Below the pieces are notes generated by a model. That model was not told the origin of the DNA and did not search any database. It saw only the letters and a list, made by a program, of their open reading frames with translations. This document shows positions 33,865 through 43,850 of a DNA stretch of 64,000 nucleotides, one piece after another. The DNA lies in the NCBI RefSeq assembly GCF_049200465.1, contig NZ_CP120836.1, forward strand, positions 1,054,001 through 1,118,000, given 5' to 3'. Both the position numbers and the translations under genes were made by a program. Positions within the stretch are counted from its first letter, which is position 1, and the number at the start of each line of letters is the position of its first letter. The DNA is from Leptothermofonsia sp049200465. Its GTDB lineage: Bacteria; Cyanobacteriota; Cyanobacteriia; Leptolyngbyales; Leptolyngbyaceae.

Positions 33865-34221
33865 GTTAGTTGCTGCTAATGCACCAGCGATCGCTGCCGC
33901 TGCTAGTGAGGTAAAGACCATGCCAAATAGCCACCAGGCTGCGATCGCAGTCACTTTGCGCATAGTTTTAGCCTGTTTTTGGGCCTGTTGTTTCAGGTCT
34001 TCAACCCATTTTGGGGTTTTCTGCTGAAGCTGCCCCACCCGCTCCAACCCGTGGGAAACGCTTCCAGGCGGTCAGTGATTTAATGAGTCATCCATTCGGA
34101 AATCTCATCACAACTATCTGAAACTGTTGACGTATCCTGATTGAGTTGATTCAAATGAGCCGTTGCAGTCTTAGAGCCTTCCTGGAGCGTTTCTACAGGC
34201 TTAATCTCCTCGGTGTTCAGT
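33862..34221 (-). pseudogene. Fragment of an unknown gene with a C-terminal membrane helix
   Basis: The minus-strand ORF 34047-33862 encodes WVEDLKQQAQKQAKTMRKVT followed by a hydrophobic helix (AIAAWWLFGMVFTSLAAAAI). Upstream, another frame reads EEIKPVETLQEGSKTATAHL and NQDTSTVSDSCDEISEWMTH before a stop, so the two parts are frameshifted relative to each other. The downstream end stops at TAG, which belongs to the IS630 terminal repeat. The upstream end abuts repeat A (34222). Coding-like sequence (REPPDQLQEHLPATN) continues beyond that repeat. I recognise no family. Confidence 0.55.
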
Positions 34222-34336
34222 TATAGCTCTACGCGGGTGCGTTAGGACATTGGAATTAGAGAGGGAGTGAGGGCTTCGCCCCCAGCCAGGGGTTCCAACC
34301 CTACACCCCGTCCTCACCATAATGACTACTGTTGTA
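34222..34336 (+). repeat. Repeat A copy 3
   Basis: TATAGCTCTACGCGGG to TGACTACTGTTGTA, with the internal G/C hairpins. It has coding-like debris on both sides. Confidence 0.9.
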
Positions 34337-34944
34337 TTTCTAATTCGTAGCCGGTAAGTGCTCCTGAAGTTGATCGGGAGGTTCACGAATAGCTGTTTGA
34401 GCAAGGATTGCCTAACGCTGGGGAAATTTGCTCAGGTGGTAAATTATTCGTTGGACTCTGCTGAGTACTTGATTATTATTATTAGTTTGTTGCTCTGTCA
34501 AAACACCCCGCTCCTTGAGCGATCACCTACCTTAACTGACTGTATAGCACCAAACTTATCGCCGTTGAACCTAACCAGACTAGAATCAGAAAAAATCTGA
34601 CTAGATGACCACTCCCAGAATCACTTTAATCATAGCGTTGGCTGTCAGGCTAAGTTTTACAGCCCAAAAGGGCTCCCTCCTACTGCCCACTCCCCAATCC
34701 AATGGTTACTGAACTTATGCCATCGTCCGTTAGCGCTAACAATATTGCTCCCTCAGCATCTTTGATCCCTCAACATCGGTGTCCCCTGATAAAAGTACTC
34801 ATTTTTACGATAAATTCCTCACTATCGCAAGCCTATTTGGTTGGGAAAGGCTTTCCAACTGGGGAAAAACTTTACGAGTAGATTGACTGTTACATTTCGG
34901 GCGATCGCGTTGATAATGACTGAGGTTTAGTCCGGAATGCTTTC
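34337..34944. other. Intergenic region with a partial repeat C
   Basis: About 80 bases of gene debris, then nothing recognisable. 34670-34737 matches the C unit of the composite repeat (TCCAATGGTTACTGAACTTA, CCATCGTCC). The promoter of the downstream glycosidase gene should lie in the last 200 bases. Confidence 0.5.
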
Positions 34945-36456
34945 ATGGAACCCATGCAATTCAACTTCTGCCGTCACCTGGTCGCTGCGGTACTGGCAAC
35001 CGGGTTCGTTGGTCTAGAACTGAACACGATGCCAGCCCAGGCGCAAATATCACCCTACTGCCAGCAAACTCCAGAAGCGATCGCCCAGAAAGAACGGCTG
35101 CGACAGGCAACCCTCAAGGGTGACAGAAATGCTCAAAAGAACTATATGACAATGCTCCGCAAACACGCTGAGGGGTTGCGGAAGTGCCGCCAGAATACCT
35201 GGACCCAGGACCAGGCAATCTGGATTCGGCTTTACCCCTGCGATGCCAGACCCGGTATGCTGGATGCCGTGCTCGACCAGATTGTGAACCGGGGCTACAA
35301 CCAGATTTACGTTGAAACGTTTTATAACGGGCGGGTGTTACTCCCAGCAACGGATAATCCCACCCCCTGGCCACCAGTTATGGCAGGGTCTGGAAAAGGA
35401 AAAGTAGATTTACTGGCTCAGGCTATTCAAAAAGGGCGTCAACGGGGGCTCAAAGTCTATGCCTGGCTGTTCAGCCTGAACTTTGGAGCCAACTACGTGC
35501 GCCGCCCCGATCGCCAACAGACGATTGCCCGTAACGGCCTGGGTCAAACCAGCCTGAACGCTAACACCATTGCCGGGTTGAGCGTCGATCTGGGATTAGG
35601 CAACCCCGATGAAGCGTTCATCGATCCCTATAGCCCTCAGGCTCGACAAGACTATGGGCAGATGGTCCGCGCCGTTGCCCGCCGTAAACCCGATGGCATT
35701 TTGTTTGATTACATTCGCTACCCCCGCAGTTTTGGGGCCGCCTCCGTTGCCAGCAAGGTACAGGATCTGTGGATCTACGGTGATTCTTCCTGGAAGACCC
35801 TGTTGCAGCGTGCCCTTAACTACAAGGGCATGGACCTGATCAACCGTTACCTCAGTAAGGGCTATATCTCCGGCGACGATCTGAGGCAGGTCAACGCCCT
35901 CTATCCCAAAGAAAAAGACCCGTCCTGGCAGGGATTGAATGGCGATCGCGTCAAATCCAACCTTCCTCTCACCAAACGCCTTTCAGCTCTGCAATCGGAA
36001 CTCTGGAATCTGGCCGTAGCCCATGCTTACCAGGGGGTGATCGACTTCCTGCTGGCCGCTGCTGCTGTTGCCCAGGATGAGCGCATTCCAGTTGGAGCCG
36101 TCTTCTTCCCGGAGGGCAATGCCACCGTAGGCAAAACCGGTTTTGATTCTCGAATGCAGCCCTGGGACCGTTTCCCCGACAGTCTGGAATGGCACCCAAT
36201 GGTTTATGCCACCTGCGGCGATACCAGTTGCATTGTGTCCCAGGTTCAGCGCGTCCTCAGTTGGGCCACACCCCGGACTTTAGTGAAACCCGTTCTGGCA
36301 GGGATCTGGCAGGAGCCCGTCAGCAACCGTCCCCCCCTGGAAATCCAGATGCAGGCCATTCGCCGCGTGGCCCCCAACCTCAAGTCCATCAGCCACTTCG
36401 CCTACTCCTGGCAAGAGCCCGCCAGCGATCGCGAACGAAAATTCTGCCGCCCCTAA
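34945..36456 (+). CDS. Secreted family 10-like glycosyl hydrolase (GHL10/DUF187 type)
   Basis: The 503-residue protein has a signal peptide (HLVAAVLATGFVGLELN, cleavage near AQAQ). The TIM-barrel body follows: YNQIYVETFYNGRVLLPATD, LKVYAWLFSLNFGANYVRRP, PDGILFDYIRYPRS with the putative acidic active-site region, and KTGFDSRMQPWDRF. These resemble cyanobacterial secreted proteins of the family 10-like hydrolase group, whose substrates are mostly unproven polysaccharides. The start is ATG 34945 or ATG 34954 (MQFNFCRH). Its position next to the hps cluster is suggestive, but a 700-bp gap and separate promoters are likely. Confidence 0.8.
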   Translation: MEPMQFNFCRHLVAAVLATGFVGLELNTMPAQAQISPYCQQTPEAIAQKERLRQATLKGDRNAQKNYMTMLRKHAEGLRKCRQNTWTQDQAIWIRLYPCDARPGMLDAVLDQIVNRGYNQIYVETFYNGRVLLPATDNPTPWPPVMAGSGKGKVDLLAQAIQKGRQRGLKVYAWLFSLNFGANYVRRPDRQQTIARNGLGQTSLNANTIAGLSVDLGLGNPDEAFIDPYSPQARQDYGQMVRAVARRKPDGILFDYIRYPRSFGAASVASKVQDLWIYGDSSWKTLLQRALNYKGMDLINRYLSKGYISGDDLRQVNALYPKEKDPSWQGLNGDRVKSNLPLTKRLSALQSELWNLAVAHAYQGVIDFLLAAAAVAQDERIPVGAVFFPEGNATVGKTGFDSRMQPWDRFPDSLEWHPMVYATCGDTSCIVSQVQRVLSWATPRTLVKPVLAGIWQEPVSNRPPLEIQMQAIRRVAPNLKSISHFAYSWQEPASDRERKFCRP

Positions 36457-37160
36457 ACTGTCACAAGCTGACTGGCTAATAGAAAAGTTTTTCGGAAAAA
36501 TGATTACCGATAGCGATAGCCATCAATCTCAGGACGGGGTGCAGGAGTGGAAACCCTTGGCTGGGGGTTGAACCCCCACACTCCCTTAAAGCCAATGTCC
36601 TAAGCAACCTGGCGACAGCTACAAGGCGAGTAATCATTCGGAGATGCTTCTCAGACCTCGGAACTCTTTAAGAATTCTGAGGTCTGCTCCGATAAATCTT
36701 TTTAACCCCTGATCGTTCTACCTCTTTGCATGGGTAAGATTGCTATGACCTGCTTCATACAAAATCAACAAATCTCTCTGTTATTATCAAAATTTTGGTT
36801 GGAAAATATTTTGGTTGGAAAATGTCTGATTTGGAGTCCCTGGTACGCAGAACTATGGACTTTTATGGACTTTTACTGAATCTTTACAGTTCGTTTACTG
36901 CCCCTCCATTATTCCCCTGAGGTTGGTTTCACTCTCTAATGAGCCTGACTCGTATCTTCCCTGTTGATGACAGGCTGGTTGAATTGCTAACACTATGAGA
37001 ATCTACACCAGAAATCTACACCAGAAGTTTTTGAATTTTTCGGGAATTCGTTCATAATTCACCTATTCATCAGGGAATTCCGCTCTAGCTTCTGTTTTGT
37101 GTTGTCTTCACCAAATCCTTCTTAGATAAAAAACTCTCGCCTTATTCGCAGGAAGCAGCT
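36457..37160. other. Intergenic region upstream of hpsA with repeat and micro-duplications
   Basis: No gene is seen. It contains repeat D (36528-36619), a perfect 16-bp tandem duplication (ATTTTGGTTGGAAAAT at 36792-36823), a 10-bp one near 36854 (ATGGACTTTT twice) and a 13-bp one (AATCTACACCAGA at 37000-37025). The long leader probably carries hpsA regulation. Confidence 0.6.
36528..36619 (+). repeat. Repeat D copy 3
   Basis: CAGGACGGGGTGCAGGAGTG to AAGCAACCTGGCGACAGC, the same layout as 22922-23011. Confidence 0.8.
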
Positions 37161-40100
37161 ATGTCAGATCGCAAACTTGCTAAAGCTGTCCAGTCCCTTT
37201 TCAGACAGATCTGGCGACTGCACAGGAGCATCACCAAATCCCTGGTCGCCTGGCTGTTACGGGCAGCCCTGATTACTCAACGCAGAAGCCGTCAGGCCAC
37301 GGCTGGTTTCGTTCTGCCTACTACGGTCTTGCTGGTTCTGGTGGTAGCCCTGACCGCAGGTGCCCTCAGCTACCGGGCGTTTAATACCAGCACCCGCACC
37401 ATTGCCGATACCCAGAGCCGAGTCATTTATAACGCTGCGACACCTGCGATCGACCGGGCGAGATCCAAGATTGAGTTTTTGTTTGACTCCAACAAAGACA
37501 ACCGCTACCCCGGCGGTGTACCTTCTGAAGAATTTATGGTATCGATGATGCTGAACGCCAACCCTGGCATCAGTATCAAAGGTGCTGCTGGTGCTTCTCC
37601 CCTGCAGTTGACAGGGGGACAACCCAATGGCATGGGGAACAACGCCGATCCCTACACCCTACCTGGTGAAACCCGTATTGATGCCAATGGAGATGGTCAA
37701 CTAGACAATGCCTGGCTCTACCGGGCCGATACCAACGGAGATGGCACCTTAGATGCCACCGTCGCCTACTCCATCATCCTCTCCACTCCCCCCGGAGCCG
37801 ACGGCACCACCCGCCTGATTGGATTAACCGAAGCCCAGAAAGCCGAGGGTGAAATTGACGCCAGCAGTGGCCGTCGAATTTCCTACGTCCGCAGTGGTCC
37901 CCTAAGTAACACCCCTGCGGTAGGTGGTTGCGCCAACGCCAATACAGGTAGCCGGGTTGAAGGCGGTTGGTTCCCGGATACGGGCAACTCCTCAATTCTG
38001 CGAAAGAACTTCCAGGTGGATGCCTTCGTGGTTCCAGACAATGTGGGCACAACCGGAAGCGCCAACTTCACCACTCTGGAATTTCAACAGGACCGTAAGC
38101 TGGACCGGGGTAACAAGTGGGGAGCCTGGTTCCGCAATGACATGGAAATTTTTCCCGGTCCCCAGTTCAACTGGAACGGGGCGATGCACACCGAAGGCAA
38201 CCTGATCATTGGCAATAACAATTTCAGTGCCTATTTGATTAGTTCTCCGGCATCCTGCCTTTACTACGAATCAGCGTCGGAGATCTCGGTCACTCAAATT
38301 ACAGAACAGAGAGACGCTAGCGGAACCGTCACAACTCCTGCCTTTAATGGCATCATTGCCAGCGGTAAGCTGAACGACAATGCCTACGGTGGTAGTTCCC
38401 TCATTTACCTCCATCCCTATACCGCTGCTAATCGTCGAACCTTAAACCCTGGAAACGATTGGTCAAACGGTGGTGCTACCCCCTTCCAGATCTCCAGTAA
38501 CCCCATTGAAATTCAGGTCCGCGATCGCCGCCAATCCAGGGCCCCTGACCCCACCAATCGCCTCTACTTGAATCAGAACAACACCTTTGTTGGACGGTTT
38601 AAGTCAGAGCCTGCCGCGGCTCCCTATGTGGATGACACCTATCGAGCAGACAACCGCTATGGCCCCAAGCTCATCTATGATGGCCAGGCTGCCATTCCTG
38701 CCGGAAAGCGATTAGGTGAGCTGATTGGGGCGGCTGATAATGTCTCCCGCGACCCCGACCCGACGAAAGTGGTGGAAGCAAGTCCCAAGCTGATTGCTGC
38801 CGATCCGTCTGCAGGGGCAGACTCGTCCAGCGTTGGTCTGGATGGATACTGGGAACGCCGCGCCCGCAACGAGGGGCTGCGAATTCTAGTGGGCGAGCGG
38901 TTGGAGTTGGGGAACACCAATGGCTGGGTTGCACCCCAAGATAGACCAACGGTAAAACAGAATCCGAATGCAGTCGCTGTTAGTGGGGATGGAGATCTGA
39001 CTGATCTAAGAGATCGAAATCATAGTGCGGTTACTAATGCATCCACAGCAGATCCGGATGAGAGTGACAATGAAGGTGATCCACTATATCCGCCCCATGG
39101 GAACGCAAGTCTTCGTCATGAGGATCGACAGCGGCGAGCACTAAGAGATAACATTGCAGCGGTCCAAAGTACGGCAGTTTACCATGCTGCAGTTAGCCGC
39201 GATTATCCAGTTGCTTGTCTTGCTAGCACATCCCACCCTGGCACACCGTTTACCCTAAGGCAGTCAATAAATTTTGTACCAACCTTTTTTGTCAATAGCA
39301 CCCCCGCAGGACTACCAGACTCTGCTGGAGGACTGACAAGTCAAACTGATACTGTGTTGATGACCGATTTCTTTAACGGTCGCGGGACCAATGGCTGGGA
39401 GTTTGAACCTCCAAGAGGAACTCAAGCCCAGTTTGAGTCAGATATGAATAACCCCGCCTCCCCCTGGCGCATTGCCCTCAAGAACCTGGCTCAGTTTGCA
39501 GGAGACTACGATCCAGTTACTCAAACAGGAGGGGCATTCCCACCCACTCAGGAAGCCGCCGGTGGGCGAGTTCATCCCTACCCCGAGTTAACAATGTGGG
39601 GAAATTTCTCGAATTTGAGGCGCACAATTGCTCAGCTTGAAGCAGGCACCCCCTACGCGAGCCTGAGTCCAGCAGATAAGACCTATCTGCAAACCGCTGC
39701 ATGTACGTTAGGGATGCTGGCTTACAACATTGATCGAGTGCAGCGTTTTGATCCGCGTAATCCTTTCAATGATAGGAATCGTATTGGAGCAGGAGGAAAT
39801 GTCCTTTTTGAGCTTGGAGTAGAACTTTCCAGGCTCATGAACGGGATTGTTGACGAAGCAAATAATGACTATGAAGTTTTGCCAAAGCAGATGCTGGCAA
39901 CATATGACTATGGGCGAAGCGCTACCTATATAGAAGCAAATTACAATCCGCGCGACTACGATCGCGTCCCCGCAGAAGCTTTTCTGGGCAAACTACGAGA
40001 ATATATTATTGCTAGTTCAACAACAGGAACTCCAAATTTCAACGATCCTCGTTTGCGTCTGGCCGAACTGATATTTGAGTATTTTCAGATTCGACGCGAT

Positions 40101-42911
40101 CGCACCTACGGTTTTCGACCTTCCCCCGCTGCAAATACCTGGAACTACAACCCATACATTACTGCCGGACCAGGTGGATCGGGAGGAAGCCCAATTAGGC
40201 TATGGTCCTCTGCCTGTGATCCAAACATTTTTGCCGCATCTAGTTTCGGCAATCCACAGAATCAATACACTGGACAGGCTGCTGCCAATGCGTTTGATCC
40301 CGTACGGGTTGATATAAATTTTGTCAGGTTGGGCTTGTCTCGCCTTTGTGGAACTGTGATTCCTCCAGGAGCAGTGCGAGATTATCCAGGAGATACAGGG
40401 CTTCCTCAAAGAAACGCAAGTAATAGAGGCTCGACTAATCTTAGTACTCCAACTAGTACTCCAACAACTAAATACCTTCCCAAAGCAGGTAACCTTGCTC
40501 CACAGACAAATTTAGCGAGATTAGATACTAAAAGCCCTCCAGGCTTTGAAACTGGTATTCTCGCTGAAGAACCTTTCAATACAGGAGTCTATCTTCAGGC
40601 AACCGTTGCGCCCAAGTGGCCATCTCTGTACTACTTATTCCCAGAATTCAATCATGATCACGATGGTGGTTTTGGAAGGCTTCCAAGTGGTGAATGCTTT
40701 GATCATCGCCAACCCAATGGGGCACTGACTCACATCGATCCTACTACCTGCACTGACACTGGGCAGCCAATTCCTGCCGCTTTCCAACCCTGGGCAGAAC
40801 CGTACATCACAGATGACTACATTAAAACCCTTAACTCTACTGCCACTTATCAGGAGGTGCTTCCAGGTGCTCCACCCATCTTTAATGCGACCGATCCAAA
40901 CAACACAAACTATATAGCCAATCCAGTCAGTTTTACAGATCCATTCAGTGGAACCGTAGAATTCACTTATCGCACATTTGGTATTCCAGTAGACGATCGC
41001 CCTGTATTTAACGTTGCTTTGCGACCTCGTAAGTTACCGACTGGCTTTAACAATCCCTTCCCACTTTTAGACAACCCAGAGTGGGAACTGCCAGTTCTCA
41101 CAACAGACGCTAATGGAAACGTTGCAGGTGAAAACGCTCAATACAGACCACCCAACCGTATCCTGGCACCTAATAACGATCAGACTCGCGGCGCTGTAGC
41201 AGTCATACCATTCTTGGATCGGGTTATGTTTAGTGGACGGGAATGGATGCCGCTGCGAGTCATGGATATTGACATTGGGCTGCTCCGCCGCACTCGCCCA
41301 CGTCCCTCCATTCAAGGTGGTCCAAACTCTAGTCCAGAAGCCTACCCTCCTGGTAGTACGGCTAAGAATGATGTCTGGTTACCAGTAAGCGGTATTGTCT
41401 ACGCTTTCCGCGAAGATGCAGTACGAGAAGATGCGATCAATCGTCCTGCAGGTACTGCAACTTTCACAAATGCAACTAACCCATCTCAGCCTACTGACCC
41501 ACCCCTTCAGCAGGCATACCCGTCCAGTACCGAACCTAGAATTTCGATCAAGCCTGTAGATGGGGTAGCTGATCCAGACCGTCGCCCCCATGGCTTCCGC
41601 CTCCGCAACGGTTCTCAACTGGCTCGCCATGCTTCGATGAACATTCCCGCTCAAGACAATATTCGAGGATTATCCTTCTTTACCGATAATCCAGTGTTCA
41701 TCATGGGCAACTACAATCTGCACCAGAATGGCACTGATGACCAGGTAACTGGCATTCAGAGATTAGAGGAGTTTACCGATCTGCTGCCTGACACTGGCAA
41801 CTACAGTGAAGCACAATTTTACGGACGTACCAATCGGGATAACCGCTTTGCAGATCCTGCCCAGGACCGATGGAGGCCTTCGGAAATTTTAGCGGATGCA
41901 ATTAGTGTTGTTTCAGACACCCTCTGCGATGGTAGTTCTATAGACACCTTTACCACTACAGGGAATGGTAGTGGTGCAAACATTAATGAAACCACCTACT
42001 CCGGTCGGCGGCGAGTGGATTCTAATCAAAGCCTATCTTTACCTAACGGTTTCTTTCCATATAACCGCAAATATGCCAATCCTCCTACCAGTGGTGGTGT
42101 GAAAGTTTACGATAACCGCGCTGCTGGTTTATTTGGGCCTGGTTGTGCTGGAAATAATGGCCGTACTACATTTTTGAACCAGAACCGCCCAAGAACTAAT
42201 ACTCTCCTGACCAACACTGGTTATGCCTGGATGCGAGAAAATCCATACGATATTTTTTCTCCTGTTAAGATCTCGCGTAACGGTGAAGGGTTGCTCTTAC
42301 CTCCATTACAGAATCCACCAAGCATAAGTCCTCCTACGCTGTATGATCCGCCAAGTCTTGCCGTAAACAACAACCCCGCCACAGAACCCAGCAAGCCACG
42401 CCCTGCTGTTCCGTATACCGCCAACCCAGTCAATGGTCAGTATTACGCCATCACTAACGGCCGCTCTGTTCAAACAGCTCAGGACACACGGGTAAACACC
42501 ATCATTGTCAGTGGTCTGGTGCCCTCCCGCCAGAATCAGTCCTACGGTGGTCTCCACAACTTCCCCCGCTTCCTGGAGCGCTGGACTCGCCTCTGGTTCT
42601 CCGGTTCCTTTCTCCAGCTCAACTTCAGCAACTACGCCACCGCCCCCTTTGACCAGCAGGTTTGGGAACCCGGTGTCAATCCAACTTCCAATAACGAGCA
42701 AATTGCTTACTATAGCCCACCCAACCGTCTCTGGGGTTATGACGTGGCGCTCCAGCTCGCCCCTGCAGGTCCCGCCGCTGCTCGTTTTGTTACCCCCAGC
42801 CGGGAACGTAACGAGTTCTACAGCGAACCCGCTGCCAACGATCCTTACATTCAAAACCTCTGCCGTGCTCTGCCCGACAGTGTTATCCCTGATAACCGCT
42901 GCCCCTCCTGA
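37161..42911 (+). CDS. hpsA: Hormogonium polysaccharide secretion pseudopilin-like protein HpsA
   Basis: The 1916-residue protein has an N-terminal prepilin-like segment: basic leader, G49-F50 and the helix FVLPTTVLLVLVVALTAG. The Glu at +5 of true pilins is absent (VLPTT). The mature part begins SYRAFNTSTRTIADTQSRVI and PAIDRARSKIEFLF, characteristic of HpsA. A vast Asn/Pro/Tyr-rich extracellular region follows. In Nostoc punctiforme the hps genes are needed for hormogonium polysaccharide and gliding. The interior (roughly 38.95-42.3 kb) has visibly more A/T-rich codon use than the two ends. The next gene starts 33 bp later. ATG 37161 is preceded by AGGAAG (37151-37156). Confidence 0.88.
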   Translation: MSDRKLAKAVQSLFRQIWRLHRSITKSLVAWLLRAALITQRRSRQATAGFVLPTTVLLVLVVALTAGALSYRAFNTSTRTIADTQSRVIYNAATPAIDRARSKIEFLFDSNKDNRYPGGVPSEEFMVSMMLNANPGISIKGAAGASPLQLTGGQPNGMGNNADPYTLPGETRIDANGDGQLDNAWLYRADTNGDGTLDATVAYSIILSTPPGADGTTRLIGLTEAQKAEGEIDASSGRRISYVRSGPLSNTPAVGGCANANTGSRVEGGWFPDTGNSSILRKNFQVDAFVVPDNVGTTGSANFTTLEFQQDRKLDRGNKWGAWFRNDMEIFPGPQFNWNGAMHTEGNLIIGNNNFSAYLISSPASCLYYESASEISVTQITEQRDASGTVTTPAFNGIIASGKLNDNAYGGSSLIYLHPYTAANRRTLNPGNDWSNGGATPFQISSNPIEIQVRDRRQSRAPDPTNRLYLNQNNTFVGRFKSEPAAAPYVDDTYRADNRYGPKLIYDGQAAIPAGKRLGELIGAADNVSRDPDPTKVVEASPKLIAADPSAGADSSSVGLDGYWERRARNEGLRILVGERLELGNTNGWVAPQDRPTVKQNPNAVAVSGDGDLTDLRDRNHSAVTNASTADPDESDNEGDPLYPPHGNASLRHEDRQRRALRDNIAAVQSTAVYHAAVSRDYPVACLASTSHPGTPFTLRQSINFVPTFFVNSTPAGLPDSAGGLTSQTDTVLMTDFFNGRGTNGWEFEPPRGTQAQFESDMNNPASPWRIALKNLAQFAGDYDPVTQTGGAFPPTQEAAGGRVHPYPELTMWGNFSNLRRTIAQLEAGTPYASLSPADKTYLQTAACTLGMLAYNIDRVQRFDPRNPFNDRNRIGAGGNVLFELGVELSRLMNGIVDEANNDYEVLPKQMLATYDYGRSATYIEANYNPRDYDRVPAEAFLGKLREYIIASSTTGTPNFNDPRLRLAELIFEYFQIRRDRTYGFRPSPAANTWNYNPYITAGPGGSGGSPIRLWSSACDPNIFAASSFGNPQNQYTGQAAANAFDPVRVDINFVRLGLSRLCGTVIPPGAVRDYPGDTGLPQRNASNRGSTNLSTPTSTPTTKYLPKAGNLAPQTNLARLDTKSPPGFETGILAEEPFNTGVYLQATVAPKWPSLYYLFPEFNHDHDGGFGRLPSGECFDHRQPNGALTHIDPTTCTDTGQPIPAAFQPWAEPYITDDYIKTLNSTATYQEVLPGAPPIFNATDPNNTNYIANPVSFTDPFSGTVEFTYRTFGIPVDDRPVFNVALRPRKLPTGFNNPFPLLDNPEWELPVLTTDANGNVAGENAQYRPPNRILAPNNDQTRGAVAVIPFLDRVMFSGREWMPLRVMDIDIGLLRRTRPRPSIQGGPNSSPEAYPPGSTAKNDVWLPVSGIVYAFREDAVREDAINRPAGTATFTNATNPSQPTDPPLQQAYPSSTEPRISIKPVDGVADPDRRPHGFRLRNGSQLARHASMNIPAQDNIRGLSFFTDNPVFIMGNYNLHQNGTDDQVTGIQRLEEFTDLLPDTGNYSEAQFYGRTNRDNRFADPAQDRWRPSEILADAISVVSDTLCDGSSIDTFTTTGNGSGANINETTYSGRRRVDSNQSLSLPNGFFPYNRKYANPPTSGGVKVYDNRAAGLFGPGCAGNNGRTTFLNQNRPRTNTLLTNTGYAWMRENPYDIFSPVKISRNGEGLLLPPLQNPPSISPPTLYDPPSLAVNNNPATEPSKPRPAVPYTANPVNGQYYAITNGRSVQTAQDTRVNTIIVSGLVPSRQNQSYGGLHNFPRFLERWTRLWFSGSFLQLNFSNYATAPFDQQVWEPGVNPTSNNEQIAYYSPPNRLWGYDVALQLAPAGPAAARFVTPSRERNEFYSEPAANDPYIQNLCRALPDSVIPDNRCPS

Positions 42912-42943
42912 TTCATCGTCTACCTTCTCTGTGAAAACCTTCT

Positions 42944-43777
42944 ATGCGAGTCAGCCAAACCTGCTCTCTATCCTCCAAACTGACACTGCATTTGTTAGTG
43001 GGGCTGCCTTCAGTCCGCTCCAGGAAACAACATGGTTTACATCCAACCGACAACAAACAGGGGCTAACGCTGATTGAGTGCCTGGTTGCCATTGTCATTG
43101 TTGCCCTGACTATCCTGGCAATTACGCCGCCCATCATGCTGGCAACAGGGACGCGCATCCAGTCTCGCCGGGCGGAGCAGGCAAACCAGATTGCTCAAGG
43201 TGAGATTGACCGCATTCGATTCCTGGTCGAACGGGGGGGATATACGCTAAATGAGTTGCCCGACTCTACGGGAAATCAAGCTCCTTTAATAAATGTTCCT
43301 GTAGCTACCGTCCCCCCTACAGGAACACCCTCTGCTTCCAGCCCTTTACAGTCCCCCGCCCAAACCTGTCCGGGAGTAGCCGATACCGCCCGTTATCCAT
43401 TTAAAACTCCCACCCTGATGCCACGGACAAACTTGGTACAGGTAGATGTCAATGGCGACTGCAAACCGGAATACGTGATGCAGGTGTTCCGCAACGATGG
43501 TCCTCCCTTACAGGGAAGCCCACCTCCACCGCCCCTGACCTTTGACGTGGGAGTGCGGGTTTATCATTACTTACCTGACCAACCCTTCCCCCTACTCTTA
43601 AGAGAGCGGGCTTCCCTGGTAGCCGGAACCAGTACCCGCGATCGTCAGGCCGGTAACGCTCAAAAACCACTGGCGGTTCTCTTTTCCACCTTGGCCCGCA
43701 ATGACCAGAGCCGATCGCTGGGGCAAATCTGTAACCAGCAAGCCGCCAGAAATGGGGCTGGCAGCTGTAACTACTAA
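42944..43777 (+). CDS. hpsB: Hormogonium polysaccharide secretion pseudopilin HpsB
   Basis: The 277-residue protein has a type III prepilin signal, KQG/LTLIECLVAIVIV, with cleavage after G40 and E45 at +5. The 40-residue leader from ATG 42944 is long; GTG 42998 would shorten it. After the helix come the pseudopilin segment RIQSRRAEQANQIAQGEIDR and a Pro-rich region. A C-terminal domain follows with VDVNGDCKPEYVMQVF and GVRVYHYLPDQPFPLLLRER. It is the second gene of the hpsABCD run, all on the plus strand with short gaps. It is predicted to assemble in a type II/IV-like pilus apparatus for polysaccharide export. Confidence 0.85.
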   Translation: MRVSQTCSLSSKLTLHLLVGLPSVRSRKQHGLHPTDNKQGLTLIECLVAIVIVALTILAITPPIMLATGTRIQSRRAEQANQIAQGEIDRIRFLVERGGYTLNELPDSTGNQAPLINVPVATVPPTGTPSASSPLQSPAQTCPGVADTARYPFKTPTLMPRTNLVQVDVNGDCKPEYVMQVFRNDGPPLQGSPPPPPLTFDVGVRVYHYLPDQPFPLLLRERASLVAGTSTRDRQAGNAQKPLAVLFSTLARNDQSRSLGQICNQQAARNGAGSCNY

Positions 43778-43850
43778 GCGATGCTTTCTGTTTTGAGGAT
43801 TCAATCCATTGCATGTGTTGGTTTGACGAGGTTCTATTGGGGTGAAAATC

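Noticed and set aside
42306..42854. 182-codon minus-strand ORF within hpsA
   Set aside because: Antisense shadow of hpsA; Gly/Val-rich composition follows from the complementary Pro/Asn/Thr codons.
42505..43077. 190-codon plus-strand ORF overlapping the hpsA end and hpsB start
   Set aside because: Ser/Thr/Pro-rich out-of-frame reading of hpsA; hpsA and hpsB have clear family motifs.
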